NCBI GenBank assembly: GCA_035495315.1
Contig: DATJGF010000093.1
Coordinates: 1 to 17,423 of the forward strand
DNA: 17,423 nucleotides
DNA from: DATJGF01 sp035495315
GTDB lineage: Bacteria > Verrucomicrobiota > Verrucomicrobiia > Limisphaerales > UBA8199
Direction of reading: 5' to 3'
The translations under genes were made by a program, and so were the position numbers. How positions within the stretch are numbered: the stretch's first letter is position 1; the number at the start of each line of letters is the position of its first letter. Below the pieces are notes generated by a model. The model saw nothing but the letters and a program-made list of their open reading frames with translations. It did no database searches and had not been told where the DNA came from. Shown piece by piece: positions 1 through 5,303 of this stretch.

Positions 1-380
1 TTCTCCACAAAGAACCGCCTGGCAGATTCGATTTGGTAACGAGACAGAGCGGTTTCATCGGTCCAGTCTTCCAAGGTCTTGTAGAAATATCCCTTCCTGC
101 TGGAATTGGACTTACACTGTGACCAGAACACGCATTGAGTAATCAGAATTGCGCCGGGAATGCCCGCGCCTAACTCCGCATACGCACGGTTGAAGGTGAC
201 GGATTTGCTGCCGACTTTGGCCAGTAATTCCAGCAGCTTGGCTCTGGCCAAGGCATCGGACAAGTGGCCGTTCCCGTTGCCCTTGACGTGGGACGACTGT
301 TGCGGCAAGCTGGCTTCGCTTGTCTGATTCCGTGCCGCTTCGGTTTCCACCCGGGCGGCCTTTTTATTTCTCGGTTTCAT
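1..380 (-). CDS. Replication-type helix-turn-helix protein, N-terminal part (truncated by window edge)
   Basis: An open frame runs leftward from an ATG at 380 to the window edge: 126 codons and no stop, so the C-terminus lies outside. The first ~40 residues are polar and low in complexity (MKPRNKKAAR..., then KGNGNG). From about residue 80 comes ILITQCVFWSQ, then GYFYKTLEDWTDETALSRYQ at 97-116 and IESARRFF. The W-x-Y-K-x-x-x-x-W...LSxYQ...ARR arrangement is the pattern I associate with plasmid and phage replication/replisome-organiser winged-HTH proteins, which bind origin DNA. An AAAGG stretch lies about 10 bases before the ATG. An in-frame alternative at 385 stops at once, so 380 is the start. 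A leftward terminator hairpin lies about 80 bases upstream, which may bear on its regulation. The family call is by motif memory; the reading frame itself is clear. Confidence 0.7.
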   Translation of the reverse strand, partial: MKPRNKKAARVETEAARNQTSEASLPQQSSHVKGNGNGHLSDALARAKLLELLAKVGSKSVTFNRAYAELGAGIPGAILITQCVFWSQCKSNSSRKGYFYKTLEDWTDETALSRYQIESARRFFVE

Positions 381-459
381 TTCATTCTGACCTTTCGTTT
401 TTGTCTCTGTCACTGCTTGGGCCTTTCACGGCGGCCCGTTTTCCGTTTGCCCCAAAGGC

Positions 460-497
460 AAAAAAAATCAGACTGATACGCGATACGCATCAGTCTG
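460..497 (-). terminator. Leftward intrinsic terminator
   Basis: CAGACTGAT (469-477) and ATCAGTCTG (489-497) form a perfect 9-bp stem with an 11-base loop. Read leftward, the stem is followed by one A and then eight T (complement of A460-467), the classic rho-independent form. No protein gene on the minus strand ends just to the right. It therefore probably ends a small transcript, or acts as an attenuator in the leader of the gene starting at 380. Confidence 0.7.
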
Positions 498-548
498 CTT
501 CAGTGCTGCACTTACCTTCGACCGAGACTAGAACAAGGCGGTCGAAGG
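469..548 (-). ncRNA. Possible leader or small RNA with two hairpins
   Basis: Read leftward, a 10-bp perfect hairpin (CCTTCGACCG at 515-524 with CGGTCGAAGG at 539-548, 14-base loop) is followed about 17 bases later by the terminator hairpin at 469-497. A further short hairpin lies upstream (GATAGG 567-572 with CCTATC 575-580). This makes a compact structured transcript before the replication-type gene at 380. It could be a counter-transcript, a small RNA, or a transcription-attenuating leader. No promoter could be assigned with confidence; the RNA 5' end is probably somewhere in 580-690. Confidence 0.4.
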
Positions 549-670
549 GCGGCGGCTCGGAGGTTCGATAGGTTCCTATCCTGGCAGGCATGCGAGGTAA
601 GGCACCGAGCTACCAAAAATCTGTCTACTGAGCCTGCGCTAACCTAAGAACACGAATACGTAATCACAGA

Positions 671-725
671 TTTTCGAATTGCGCAATAGGTTTTCGAATC
701 CTGACGAAATGGATCAGTGATCCAT
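671..725. promoter_or_regulatory. Palindrome-rich control region between leftward leader and rightward operon
   Basis: Several dyads lie close together. TTTTCGAAT occurs twice (671-679 and 691-699, exactly 20 bases apart), each containing the palindrome TTCGAA. Between them is the perfect palindrome ATTGCGCAAT (679-688). Then comes ATGGATCA-G-TGATCCAT (709-725), with perfect 8-bp arms around one central base. The last site is about 57 bases before the ATG at 782, a position suited to an operator for the rightward pair. No clear -10/-35 boxes are visible. Confidence 0.5.
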
Positions 726-781
726 CTTATGCCTAAGCCCTCGACACTCAAATGACCGTGCGTTAGCATCGCGTTACCTAT

Positions 782-1306
782 ATGGAAGAGTTCTCGCCGG
801 TGTTGGCTATCCTCGGCTTGGTGGTGGGCATCACGTGGCTCATCTTTCCCTTCGTCGTCATGGGACGGCTGAGGGACATGTTGGCCGTGCTGAAAGACAA
901 CGCACAGGAGCTGGGCCACATTCGACGCCTCATGGGCGAGATTCGCGTTCCCACTGAACTGCTTCCCAAACCTCCGCCACCACCGCTGCAGCACCAGCAA
1001 CAACAGCAGGAATCGCAGCCGACCTCACCCGCCAAAAAAGCTTACTGTGACCAGTGCGGCCAGTTCTTTGAGTTTTACCCTGAGCAGTGGCAAACGGCAT
1101 GGGTGCCATGCTCGCGATGCGGTAAGTCGGTTGATTCAAGTCTCCATCAAGAGAGGGTGAAGCCAGGGCCTGACCCGCCCGTGCTCTGGTCGTGCCGCTG
1201 CCAACTGTGCTCCAAAGAGATTGAGTTCGCTCCCGAGCAAGAAGGCGCGACCGTCGCTTGCCCGCATTGCGGCATGGAAACTCAGCTTTACCGGACCTCG
1301 CGCTGA
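782..1306 (+). CDS. Membrane-anchored double zinc-ribbon protein
   Basis: The protein has 174 residues. Residues 7-28 are a single hydrophobic segment (LAILGLVVGITWLIFPFVVM). They are followed by a charged, probably helical stretch (29-55) and a Pro/Gln-rich linker (62-80, with PPPPP and QQQQQ). Two zinc-ribbon-like units follow: CxxC pairs at C89/C92 with C110/C113, and C140/C143 with C160/C163. The second unit has the IEFxxxxxGxxxxCPHCG pattern common in Verrucomicrobiota proteins. The predicted layout is one N-terminal membrane helix with the ribbons in the cytoplasm. It lies 85 bases before the TIR gene on the same strand, so co-transcription is likely. There is no clear Shine-Dalgarno before the ATG. 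Function is unknown; a scaffold or sensor for its neighbour is only a guess. Confidence 0.75.
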   Translation: MEEFSPVLAILGLVVGITWLIFPFVVMGRLRDMLAVLKDNAQELGHIRRLMGEIRVPTELLPKPPPPPLQHQQQQQESQPTSPAKKAYCDQCGQFFEFYPEQWQTAWVPCSRCGKSVDSSLHQERVKPGPDPPVLWSCRCQLCSKEIEFAPEQEGATVACPHCGMETQLYRTSR

Positions 1307-1391
1307 GGCCGACGGCTTCGGGCGGCCGTGTTTCTGCAGTGACTGTGCACTCTTGAAGTCTTGGGCTCGCGGGTTCAGAATCGCCACACCT

Positions 1392-2549
1392 ATGGACGAC
1401 AACCCGGTTGTTTTTCTAAGTCACTCCTCGAAGGACAAAGCCGCACTGATGGCGCTTAAAGACCTACTGGACGCACGTGCTGCCGGCAGTCTGGAGTTCT
1501 TTCTGTCCTCGGATGGTCAGAGTATAAGGCTCGGTCGGAACTGGGTGACAAAAATCAGCGACGCCTTAACGCAATGCAAACTCATGTTCGTGTTTCTCTC
1601 GCCAGCGTCCATTGATTCGAAGTGGGTTCATTTCGAGGCGGGATGCGCTTACGCAAAAGATATTGACGTCGTGCCGGTGTGCCTCCCGGGAATGGACTTC
1701 AATCAAGTTGCGCAGCCGTTGAGCCTACTGCAAGGGTTCAATTTGCACACCCACGATGCACTTTCAAATCTGGCACGCATTTGCAATCAAAACTTCAAAC
1801 GGAGGTTGAAAGAGGCGTTTACTCAGGAGGAGTTCTCGGCAATTTTCGCCGATTCCCTTTTGCAGAACCAAGGATTCTTTGGTGACACCACTTGGGCAAT
1901 ACTGGACATCACTGTGGAGGCGGATCGTGAGCTTCGCGAAGGAGAAGACTTCGATCCAATTCCACTCCTTGCAAAGTCAGCTACTGATTCCAATGTCCAA
2001 TTTGTTACAGCCAGCGCGACTGATCCAGCCCAGCAGGTTAACAGGCGACTAGAGTTCCCTGGCTGCAACGTTTATTTAAAGCGAACGAAGCGAACCCAAA
2101 TGAAGGGCGACAAAAAAACCTTTGAGGTTGACCAGCTTACATGTTTTCTTTCCTCCCAGCTATTTCACATCAATGCTCCGCTGCTCGATCATTGGTATAC
2201 TCAAGCGCCCTGGTCTGTTCCGTGGAACGTGAAAGTCAGGTTTAAAGCAAACATTCTTGGAGAGAAGGTCCGCCACGAGCTAACCACTAAACTGTTCAGC
2301 GGAGGTATCCGCGTGGTTGATTTTAGGGCGTTCGATTTCCAAGGCTTTGGATTCTGCCTTGAGACTGAGACACTAACAGTAGGAGTGCAAGGCCAATACG
2401 ACGAGCGATGGTGCATCACCTTCAAAACCAGCGGCTCTCTTCACGAAAAGCAATTACCTCTGGTTATTAATAAGTTGTTTCAAGTGGGTGTGCTCACGAC
2501 GGACCCTTACATCTACTCGCAAGCCGCGGCTGATTACCTTGATCGTTGA
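1392..2549 (+). CDS. TIR-domain protein with unknown C-terminal domain
   Basis: The protein has 385 residues from the ATG at 1392. The frame is open further upstream, but that part overlaps the zinc-ribbon gene and looks non-coding, and the TIR fold begins right after this ATG. Residues 5-105 have TIR features: VVFLSHSSKDK (strand A and box 1), SDALTQCKLMFVFLSPAS, and SKWVHFEAGCAYA. Glu82 in the latter sits where NADase-type TIRs carry their catalytic Glu. Bacterial TIR effectors usually cleave NAD+ or make signalling nucleotides when phage infection or another trigger is sensed. Residues ~130-385 are soluble and look beta-rich; I recognise no family. With the TIR at the N-terminus, the C-terminal part may be the sensor. 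It is AT-richer than the chromosomal genes to the right and sits in a mobile-element setting. Confidence 0.8.
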   Translation: MDDNPVVFLSHSSKDKAALMALKDLLDARAAGSLEFFLSSDGQSIRLGRNWVTKISDALTQCKLMFVFLSPASIDSKWVHFEAGCAYAKDIDVVPVCLPGMDFNQVAQPLSLLQGFNLHTHDALSNLARICNQNFKRRLKEAFTQEEFSAIFADSLLQNQGFFGDTTWAILDITVEADRELREGEDFDPIPLLAKSATDSNVQFVTASATDPAQQVNRRLEFPGCNVYLKRTKRTQMKGDKKTFEVDQLTCFLSSQLFHINAPLLDHWYTQAPWSVPWNVKVRFKANILGEKVRHELTTKLFSGGIRVVDFRAFDFQGFGFCLETETLTVGVQGQYDERWCITFKTSGSLHEKQLPLVINKLFQVGVLTTDPYIYSQAAADYLDR

Positions 2550-2550
2550 C

Positions 2551-2579
2551 GCCGACGCTGGTGCTGGCGGCCTGTTTTT
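2551..2579 (+). terminator. Possible terminator after TIR gene
   Basis: Immediately after the TIR stop, GCCG (2551-2554) can pair with CGGC (2568-2571), with two further pairs across a mismatch. This is followed shortly by TTTTT (2575-2579). The stem is short and imperfect, but position and T-run fit a rightward intrinsic terminator. Confidence 0.35.
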
Positions 2580-2731
2580 CTGCCACTGTTGACACGACAC
2601 AGTTGGGCTCAATCAAGATTCACGCGCAGCCGCCCTGCGGGACTCGCATTTCGCAGGTCCACACAGGACGAGCGTGTCACAAGAAACCCGGGTTGGCTTG
2701 TTGCATTCCGGGCGGGTTTGACCCCGGTTAC

Positions 2732-2773
2732 CTACCGCAATCGCGCTTCCTTCCAATTTGATTTTGATGTCAT
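2732..2773 (-). CDS. Very short ORF (13 codons) with a strong ribosome-binding site; possible gene remnant
   Basis: Read leftward after the stop at 2789, a third copy of the GGAGG-ATGA cassette leads into ATG at 2773. It encodes MTSKSNWKEARLR and then TAG. Thirteen residues is too short for a known family. The likely explanations are a truncated former third gene of the leftward set or a leftover cassette. The following ~180 bases (2550-2731) show no convincing coding; they hold the palindrome AACCCGGGTT and a spaced TGACACG/CGTGTCA inverted pair. Confidence 0.3.
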   Translation of the reverse strand: MTSKSNWKEARLR

Positions 2774-2796
2774 GCGGCCTCCGTGGGTTCAGATTT
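2770..2796 (-). repeat. Ribosome-binding-site cassette, copy 3
   Basis: The plus strand begins TCATGCGGCCTCCGTGGGTT. It matches 21 of the first 23 bases of the copy at 3367. On the minus strand it supplies GGAGG and ATGA for the 13-codon ORF. Confidence 0.7.
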
Positions 2797-3370
2797 CCTC
2801 TTTTTCCAGGACGCGAATGGCCGCGAGAAATTCGCTTTCGTATTGCACGCACCGATTTCGAATAATGAAAGGTGTCGCTTCCGGGCTGCGCATGAGGCCA
2901 CGAACCATTGAGCGGGCCGTGCACTTGCCTCTCCGAGAGGTCGAGCTGCCATGAGTGAACACGACAAATTCCACCCCGTCAGCTTGGGCGGTCTTCAACG
3001 CGTGCAAAGCCAGGTCGTAAACCTCACTCATGCACTCGCCATACGTCTTCTCCCTTGGATTGCGGCGGCCAAAGTGAAAATCAACGTATCGGTATTGCTT
3101 TTTCCCGATCTTCTTCATGCCGCCCTCCGGCTGTTGAGGGTTCCGGCTCTTGGTGCCCTTGTCCAAAAACTCTGCGCATTCGTAGAGCGTGCATCCGAAG
3201 CCGCGACCATAAGCTCGGTCGCTTAACACAATGAAGTTGGACTGTGGGTCAAGCAGTTGGTACGTCCGGTATAGATAATTCTGCGGGTCCCTACACCTAC
3301 ACCTCTGAAGCAGCAAACCGCAAGCCTTTGCTCTCCGCCGAACGGCGGACTCGCTCACGTCATATTTCAT
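2789..3370 (-). CDS. Two-part hypothetical protein, possibly a fusion of two small proteins
   Basis: The protein has 193 residues from the ATG at 3370. That ATG overlaps the stop of the upstream HTH gene as ATGA and has GGAGG just before it. Part one (1-~69, ending CTLYECAEFLDK) resembles small single-domain proteins with an RRxAxxxGL...Y.L.D...N.V pattern. Part two (85-193) starts at an internal Met (MKKIGKKQYRYVDF) and contains FVVFTHGSST...GKCTARSMVRGLMRS. The THG...G...VR..L pattern is faintly like an Smr nuclease/nicking domain, but I would not assign it. A nearly identical RBS cassette occurs exactly at the junction, in frame, so this may be two genes joined by a one-base change; part two alone would be 2789-3118. 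It ends 15 bases before the next cassette's ATG. Function unknown. Confidence 0.6.
   Translation of the reverse strand: MKYDVSESAVRRRAKACGLLLQRCRCRDPQNYLYRTYQLLDPQSNFIVLSDRAYGRGFGCTLYECAEFLDKGTKSRNPQQPEGGMKKIGKKQYRYVDFHFGRRNPREKTYGECMSEVYDLALHALKTAQADGVEFVVFTHGSSTSRRGKCTARSMVRGLMRSPEATPFIIRNRCVQYESEFLAAIRVLEKEEI
3115..3142 (-). repeat. Ribosome-binding-site cassette, copy 2 (inside an open frame)
   Basis: This 28-base copy matches the one at 3367-3393 closely, including the flanking AACCCTCAAC on the minus strand. It has one extra G after GGAGG and a few substitutions in the middle. The extra base keeps the frame open, so the copy is translated as NPQQPEGGM instead of ending in a stop. Confidence 0.7.
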
Positions 3371-3393
3371 GCCGCCTCCGTGGGTTGAGGGTT
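3367..3393 (-). repeat. Ribosome-binding-site cassette, copy 1
   Basis: On the minus strand this reads AACCCTCAAC, then CCACGGAGGCGGCATGA. It encodes the C-terminal NPQPTEAA and stop of the HTH protein, and supplies the Shine-Dalgarno and ATG of the next gene through an ATGA overlap, as in translational coupling. Confidence 0.7.
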
Positions 3394-3633
3394 GACCCGA
3401 CCAATGCGGCGGGTGGCAAATCGGTCGCGCATCCACTGGTCCACCTCGTCTTTGAAGAACCGGCAGCGGCGCTTGCCGATCTTCATATGGGGCATGCCCT
3501 GCGCGATCAGTTGATCAATGTAGCGCGGGGTGAATCTCAGGTGGTCGGCGATTTCCTTTTTCGTCAGCACAGAGCCAGCAGGACGTGGCTGTGGGGTAAC
3601 CGGCAATCGGACTATCTTTTTCTTGCGTTTCAC
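3367..3633 (-). CDS. Excisionase-like helix-turn-helix DNA-binding protein
   Basis: The protein has 88 residues and starts at GTG 3633, with AAAGG six bases upstream. After a basic N-terminus (MKRKKKIVRL), residues 22-70 are a MerR/excisionase-type HTH: LTKKEIADHLRFTPRYIDQL, then IAQGMPHMKIGKRRCRFFKDEVDQWM. The turn and wing match the short HTH_17 family found beside integrases. Such proteins bend or bind att DNA to steer excision, or regulate element genes. The gene lies about 200 bases downstream of the integrase on the same strand and overlaps the next gene by 4 bases. The last eight residues are encoded by the RBS cassette, so they are probably not functionally constrained. Confidence 0.75.
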   Translation of the reverse strand: MKRKKKIVRLPVTPQPRPAGSVLTKKEIADHLRFTPRYIDQLIAQGMPHMKIGKRRCRFFKDEVDQWMRDRFATRRIGRVNPQPTEAA

Positions 3634-3699
3634 GGCAGACCTTTCAGCCGTGCTTCGTGGTTAATGGTTACTCCTTAAACTCGACTTGAAGCGACGGCC

Positions 3700-3734
3700 A
3701 GAAAAGTGAGCAAGGATTTGCTCCGCCCTTTTCT
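3700..3734. other. Long stem-loop between integrase and HTH gene
   Basis: AGAAAAG (3700-3706) pairs with CTTTTCT (3728-3734), and GAGCAA (3708-3713) pairs with TTGCTC (3718-3723). Together they form a two-part stem with a small asymmetric internal loop and a four-base loop. No T-run follows on the minus strand, so it is not a textbook terminator for the integrase. It may be a leader structure of the HTH gene. Confidence 0.4.
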
Positions 3735-3792
3735 GCTGTCACCGCTCAGACCCGTCCGAGTGATGCCGTCCGATTGACGAACGATAATGTAT

Positions 3793-3822
3793 TATTGCGC
3801 ACGTATTCGCGAACGCGCAATA
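3793..3822. promoter_or_regulatory. Nested inverted repeat downstream of integrase
   Basis: TATTGCGC (3793-3800) and GCGCAATA (3815-3822) are perfect 8-bp arms. They enclose a second perfect palindrome, TTCGCGAA (3806-3813). The arm sequence GCGCAATAG followed by TTTTC also occurs at 681-695, in the control region ahead of the zinc-ribbon gene. It may be a shared protein-binding site, or a weak terminator for the integrase. Confidence 0.4.
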
Positions 3823-3835
3823 GTTTTTCACGACC

Positions 3836-5182
3836 TTAGCTGGCGACTGACATGGAAGGCAGAGTGATCACATTCGCTTGAGACTGCGGCTCGATTGAAA
3901 ACCACGCCGCGCCCTGCTCGGGTTTCACCAACTCGCGGTAATGCCGGAAAATCATCGCAGGCGAATTGCCAGCTTCCATCGCGACTTCGTTTGCGTTCTT
4001 TGTGACGGCGAGCTTGTAACTGATAAAACTGTGGCGCATGGCGTTCTTCTTCCACGGCACGGCGTCCTCGATGACCTCGCGGCCTTTGACAACTTCCGTT
4101 GCCGAAGCAGTGGCCGCCTGCGCTTGAGCGTAGTCGTTATCGTCGCCCGACCAGATATAACCGCGCTTCTTGGCGCATCGCGTCAACCACGCCTTGAGAT
4201 TATCCGCCACAGGCACCAACCGGCGCCGGGCCGTCTTGGCATTCTGCGCCGTCACGGTGATCCAGCCGCCAGCAAGGTCTACGTCCGACCATTTTAGGCG
4301 CTGAACTTCCGCGGTCCTCAGTCCTGCGAACGCCTGAATTGCCAAACATGGCAGAAATGCCGGTGCAGCCGCGTTCAGCAAGCGACTAACCTCTTTGACG
4401 GTATAAATCTCGATCGGACCTTCGCCATTTTTGCGCTTCGTTTTGACGGCTTCGGCCAAGTTGTCACAAGAATACTGATGGTCCACGCAGTAGGTGAAGA
4501 AACTGCTCAGGCACCCTCTCGCGGTATTGAACGCACCGGGACCTGTCCCAAGACCTTCGAGCCAGGATTGAACATCGCCCGGAGCCAGGTCGCACACGTC
4601 CACGTTGCACTCTGCCGCGAATCGATTCAGGTAGCACTTCAACGTTTCCTCGTAGGCGTCGCTGATGCCCTCCGCTTTCTTCGCCTTCATGAAATCGGCA
4701 ACCGCATCCTCGACGCGGACCCGTTCCAGTGGCCGGTGACGTGAGAGGTAAAACGCGACGGACTCGTGGAGCTTGGGAATCGAGCCAAGCTGCTTCAAGA
4801 CGGCCTCTATTGCGGAACTCGCCTGATCGACAGTGACTCCAAAAGGTTCGAGCCGCTTGCGTGCGCCGACGTATTCGAGCGCCTGATCGTTGGTCAGGCT
4901 GGCGGCTATCGTGTGCTGCTCGCTCAGGTTCCGAGCCAACGTTGTTGCCGCGTCGATGGCTTCCTCCTCATCGGTGTAACTATCCATGCGCCGTTTGCCG
5001 CTGCTGTAGTTCGCAATCATGTAACCATCCTTGCCGGCAGGCGTCTTTCTCTTGTAGATGCGAACGGTGACTCGGCCAATGGTGACTCGCTTGGGCCATT
5101 CTGGCACCTTTGGACCCCGGACTCGGGCCTGTTTTGAGGGTGTTCTTGGTTCGGTTTCTGCTATCTTTGATTCATTCGTCAT
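3836..5182 (-). CDS. Tyrosine recombinase / integrase
   Basis: The protein has 448 residues from the ATG at 5182. The frame stays open to 5365, but the extra part is Cys-rich, overlaps the DUF1501 gene and looks non-coding. Residues 37-60 are a beta-rich arm-binding-like start (RVTVRIYKRKTPAGKDGYMI). The core-binding region follows at about 155-245 (VEDAVADFMKAKKAEGISDA...), then the catalytic domain. The first Arg is in FAGLRTAEVQRLKWSDVD (R289). Box II reads NAMRHSFISY, with R383 and Asn380 where His is usual. Box III reads AGNSPAMIFRHY, with Asn406 where His is usual and the nucleophile Tyr415. This Asn pattern fits a Verrucomicrobiota/Planctomycetota integrase subfamily as I recall it. 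It should integrate and excise the surrounding element. A perfect palindrome lies just upstream of the start. No Shine-Dalgarno is visible. Confidence 0.85.
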   Translation of the reverse strand: MTNESKIAETEPRTPSKQARVRGPKVPEWPKRVTIGRVTVRIYKRKTPAGKDGYMIANYSSGKRRMDSYTDEEEAIDAATTLARNLSEQHTIAASLTNDQALEYVGARKRLEPFGVTVDQASSAIEAVLKQLGSIPKLHESVAFYLSRHRPLERVRVEDAVADFMKAKKAEGISDAYEETLKCYLNRFAAECNVDVCDLAPGDVQSWLEGLGTGPGAFNTARGCLSSFFTYCVDHQYSCDNLAEAVKTKRKNGEGPIEIYTVKEVSRLLNAAAPAFLPCLAIQAFAGLRTAEVQRLKWSDVDLAGGWITVTAQNAKTARRRLVPVADNLKAWLTRCAKKRGYIWSGDDNDYAQAQAATASATEVVKGREVIEDAVPWKKNAMRHSFISYKLAVTKNANEVAMEAGNSPAMIFRHYRELVKPEQGAAWFSIEPQSQANVITLPSMSVAS

Positions 5183-5186
5183 AAGG

Positions 5187-5200
5187 GCAACAATTGTTGC
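5187..5200. promoter_or_regulatory. Perfect 14-bp palindrome upstream of integrase; possible operator or att-type site
   Basis: GCAACAATTGTTGC is a perfect palindrome starting 5 bases upstream of the integrase ATG. Its half-site GCAACAA recurs in direct orientation at 5243-5249 and 5314-5320. The cluster spans the presumed element boundary. It could bind a repressor of the integrase or serve as arm-type integrase/excisionase sites. Confidence 0.45.
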
Positions 5201-5303
5201 AACTTTGCGACACGCTGTCACGTGAAGACATGATGAACATTCGCAACAACACGGTGAAACCGACGTAATTGACGCATTTTTGTTCTGCGATATTGATACA
5301 GTT

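Larger units (their letters stand above)
1..5303. mobile_element. Probable integrated mobile element, right part
   Basis: This stretch joins a replication-type HTH gene, an excisionase-like HTH gene and a tyrosine recombinase to accessory genes (TIR protein, zinc-ribbon protein, small hypotheticals). The neighbours from 5304 onward are ordinary chromosomal genes. The integrase sits at the right edge and reads inward, the usual arrangement at an element end. I could not identify attL, attR or a tRNA target, and the left end is outside the window, so the boundaries are only approximate. The right boundary is most likely in 5183-5303, where GCAACAA repeats and a perfect palindrome cluster. Confidence 0.55.

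Noticed and set aside
264..571. Two overlapping rightward ORFs of 70 and 83 residues
   Set aside because: They are antisense to the replication-type gene and cross the terminator hairpin. Their composition is not protein-like.
1221..1391. N-terminal extension of the TIR protein
   Set aside because: It overlaps the zinc-ribbon gene in another frame and starts with TTG. The TIR fold begins right after the ATG at 1392.
2770..2967. 65-residue leftward ORF ending in PTEAA, like the HTH protein's tail
   Set aside because: It is a shifted frame over the hypothetical gene. The matching tail comes only from the repeated cassette.
5183..5303. tRNA gene as integration target
   Set aside because: I looked for a cloverleaf and a TTCRA T-loop pattern next to the integrase and found none.
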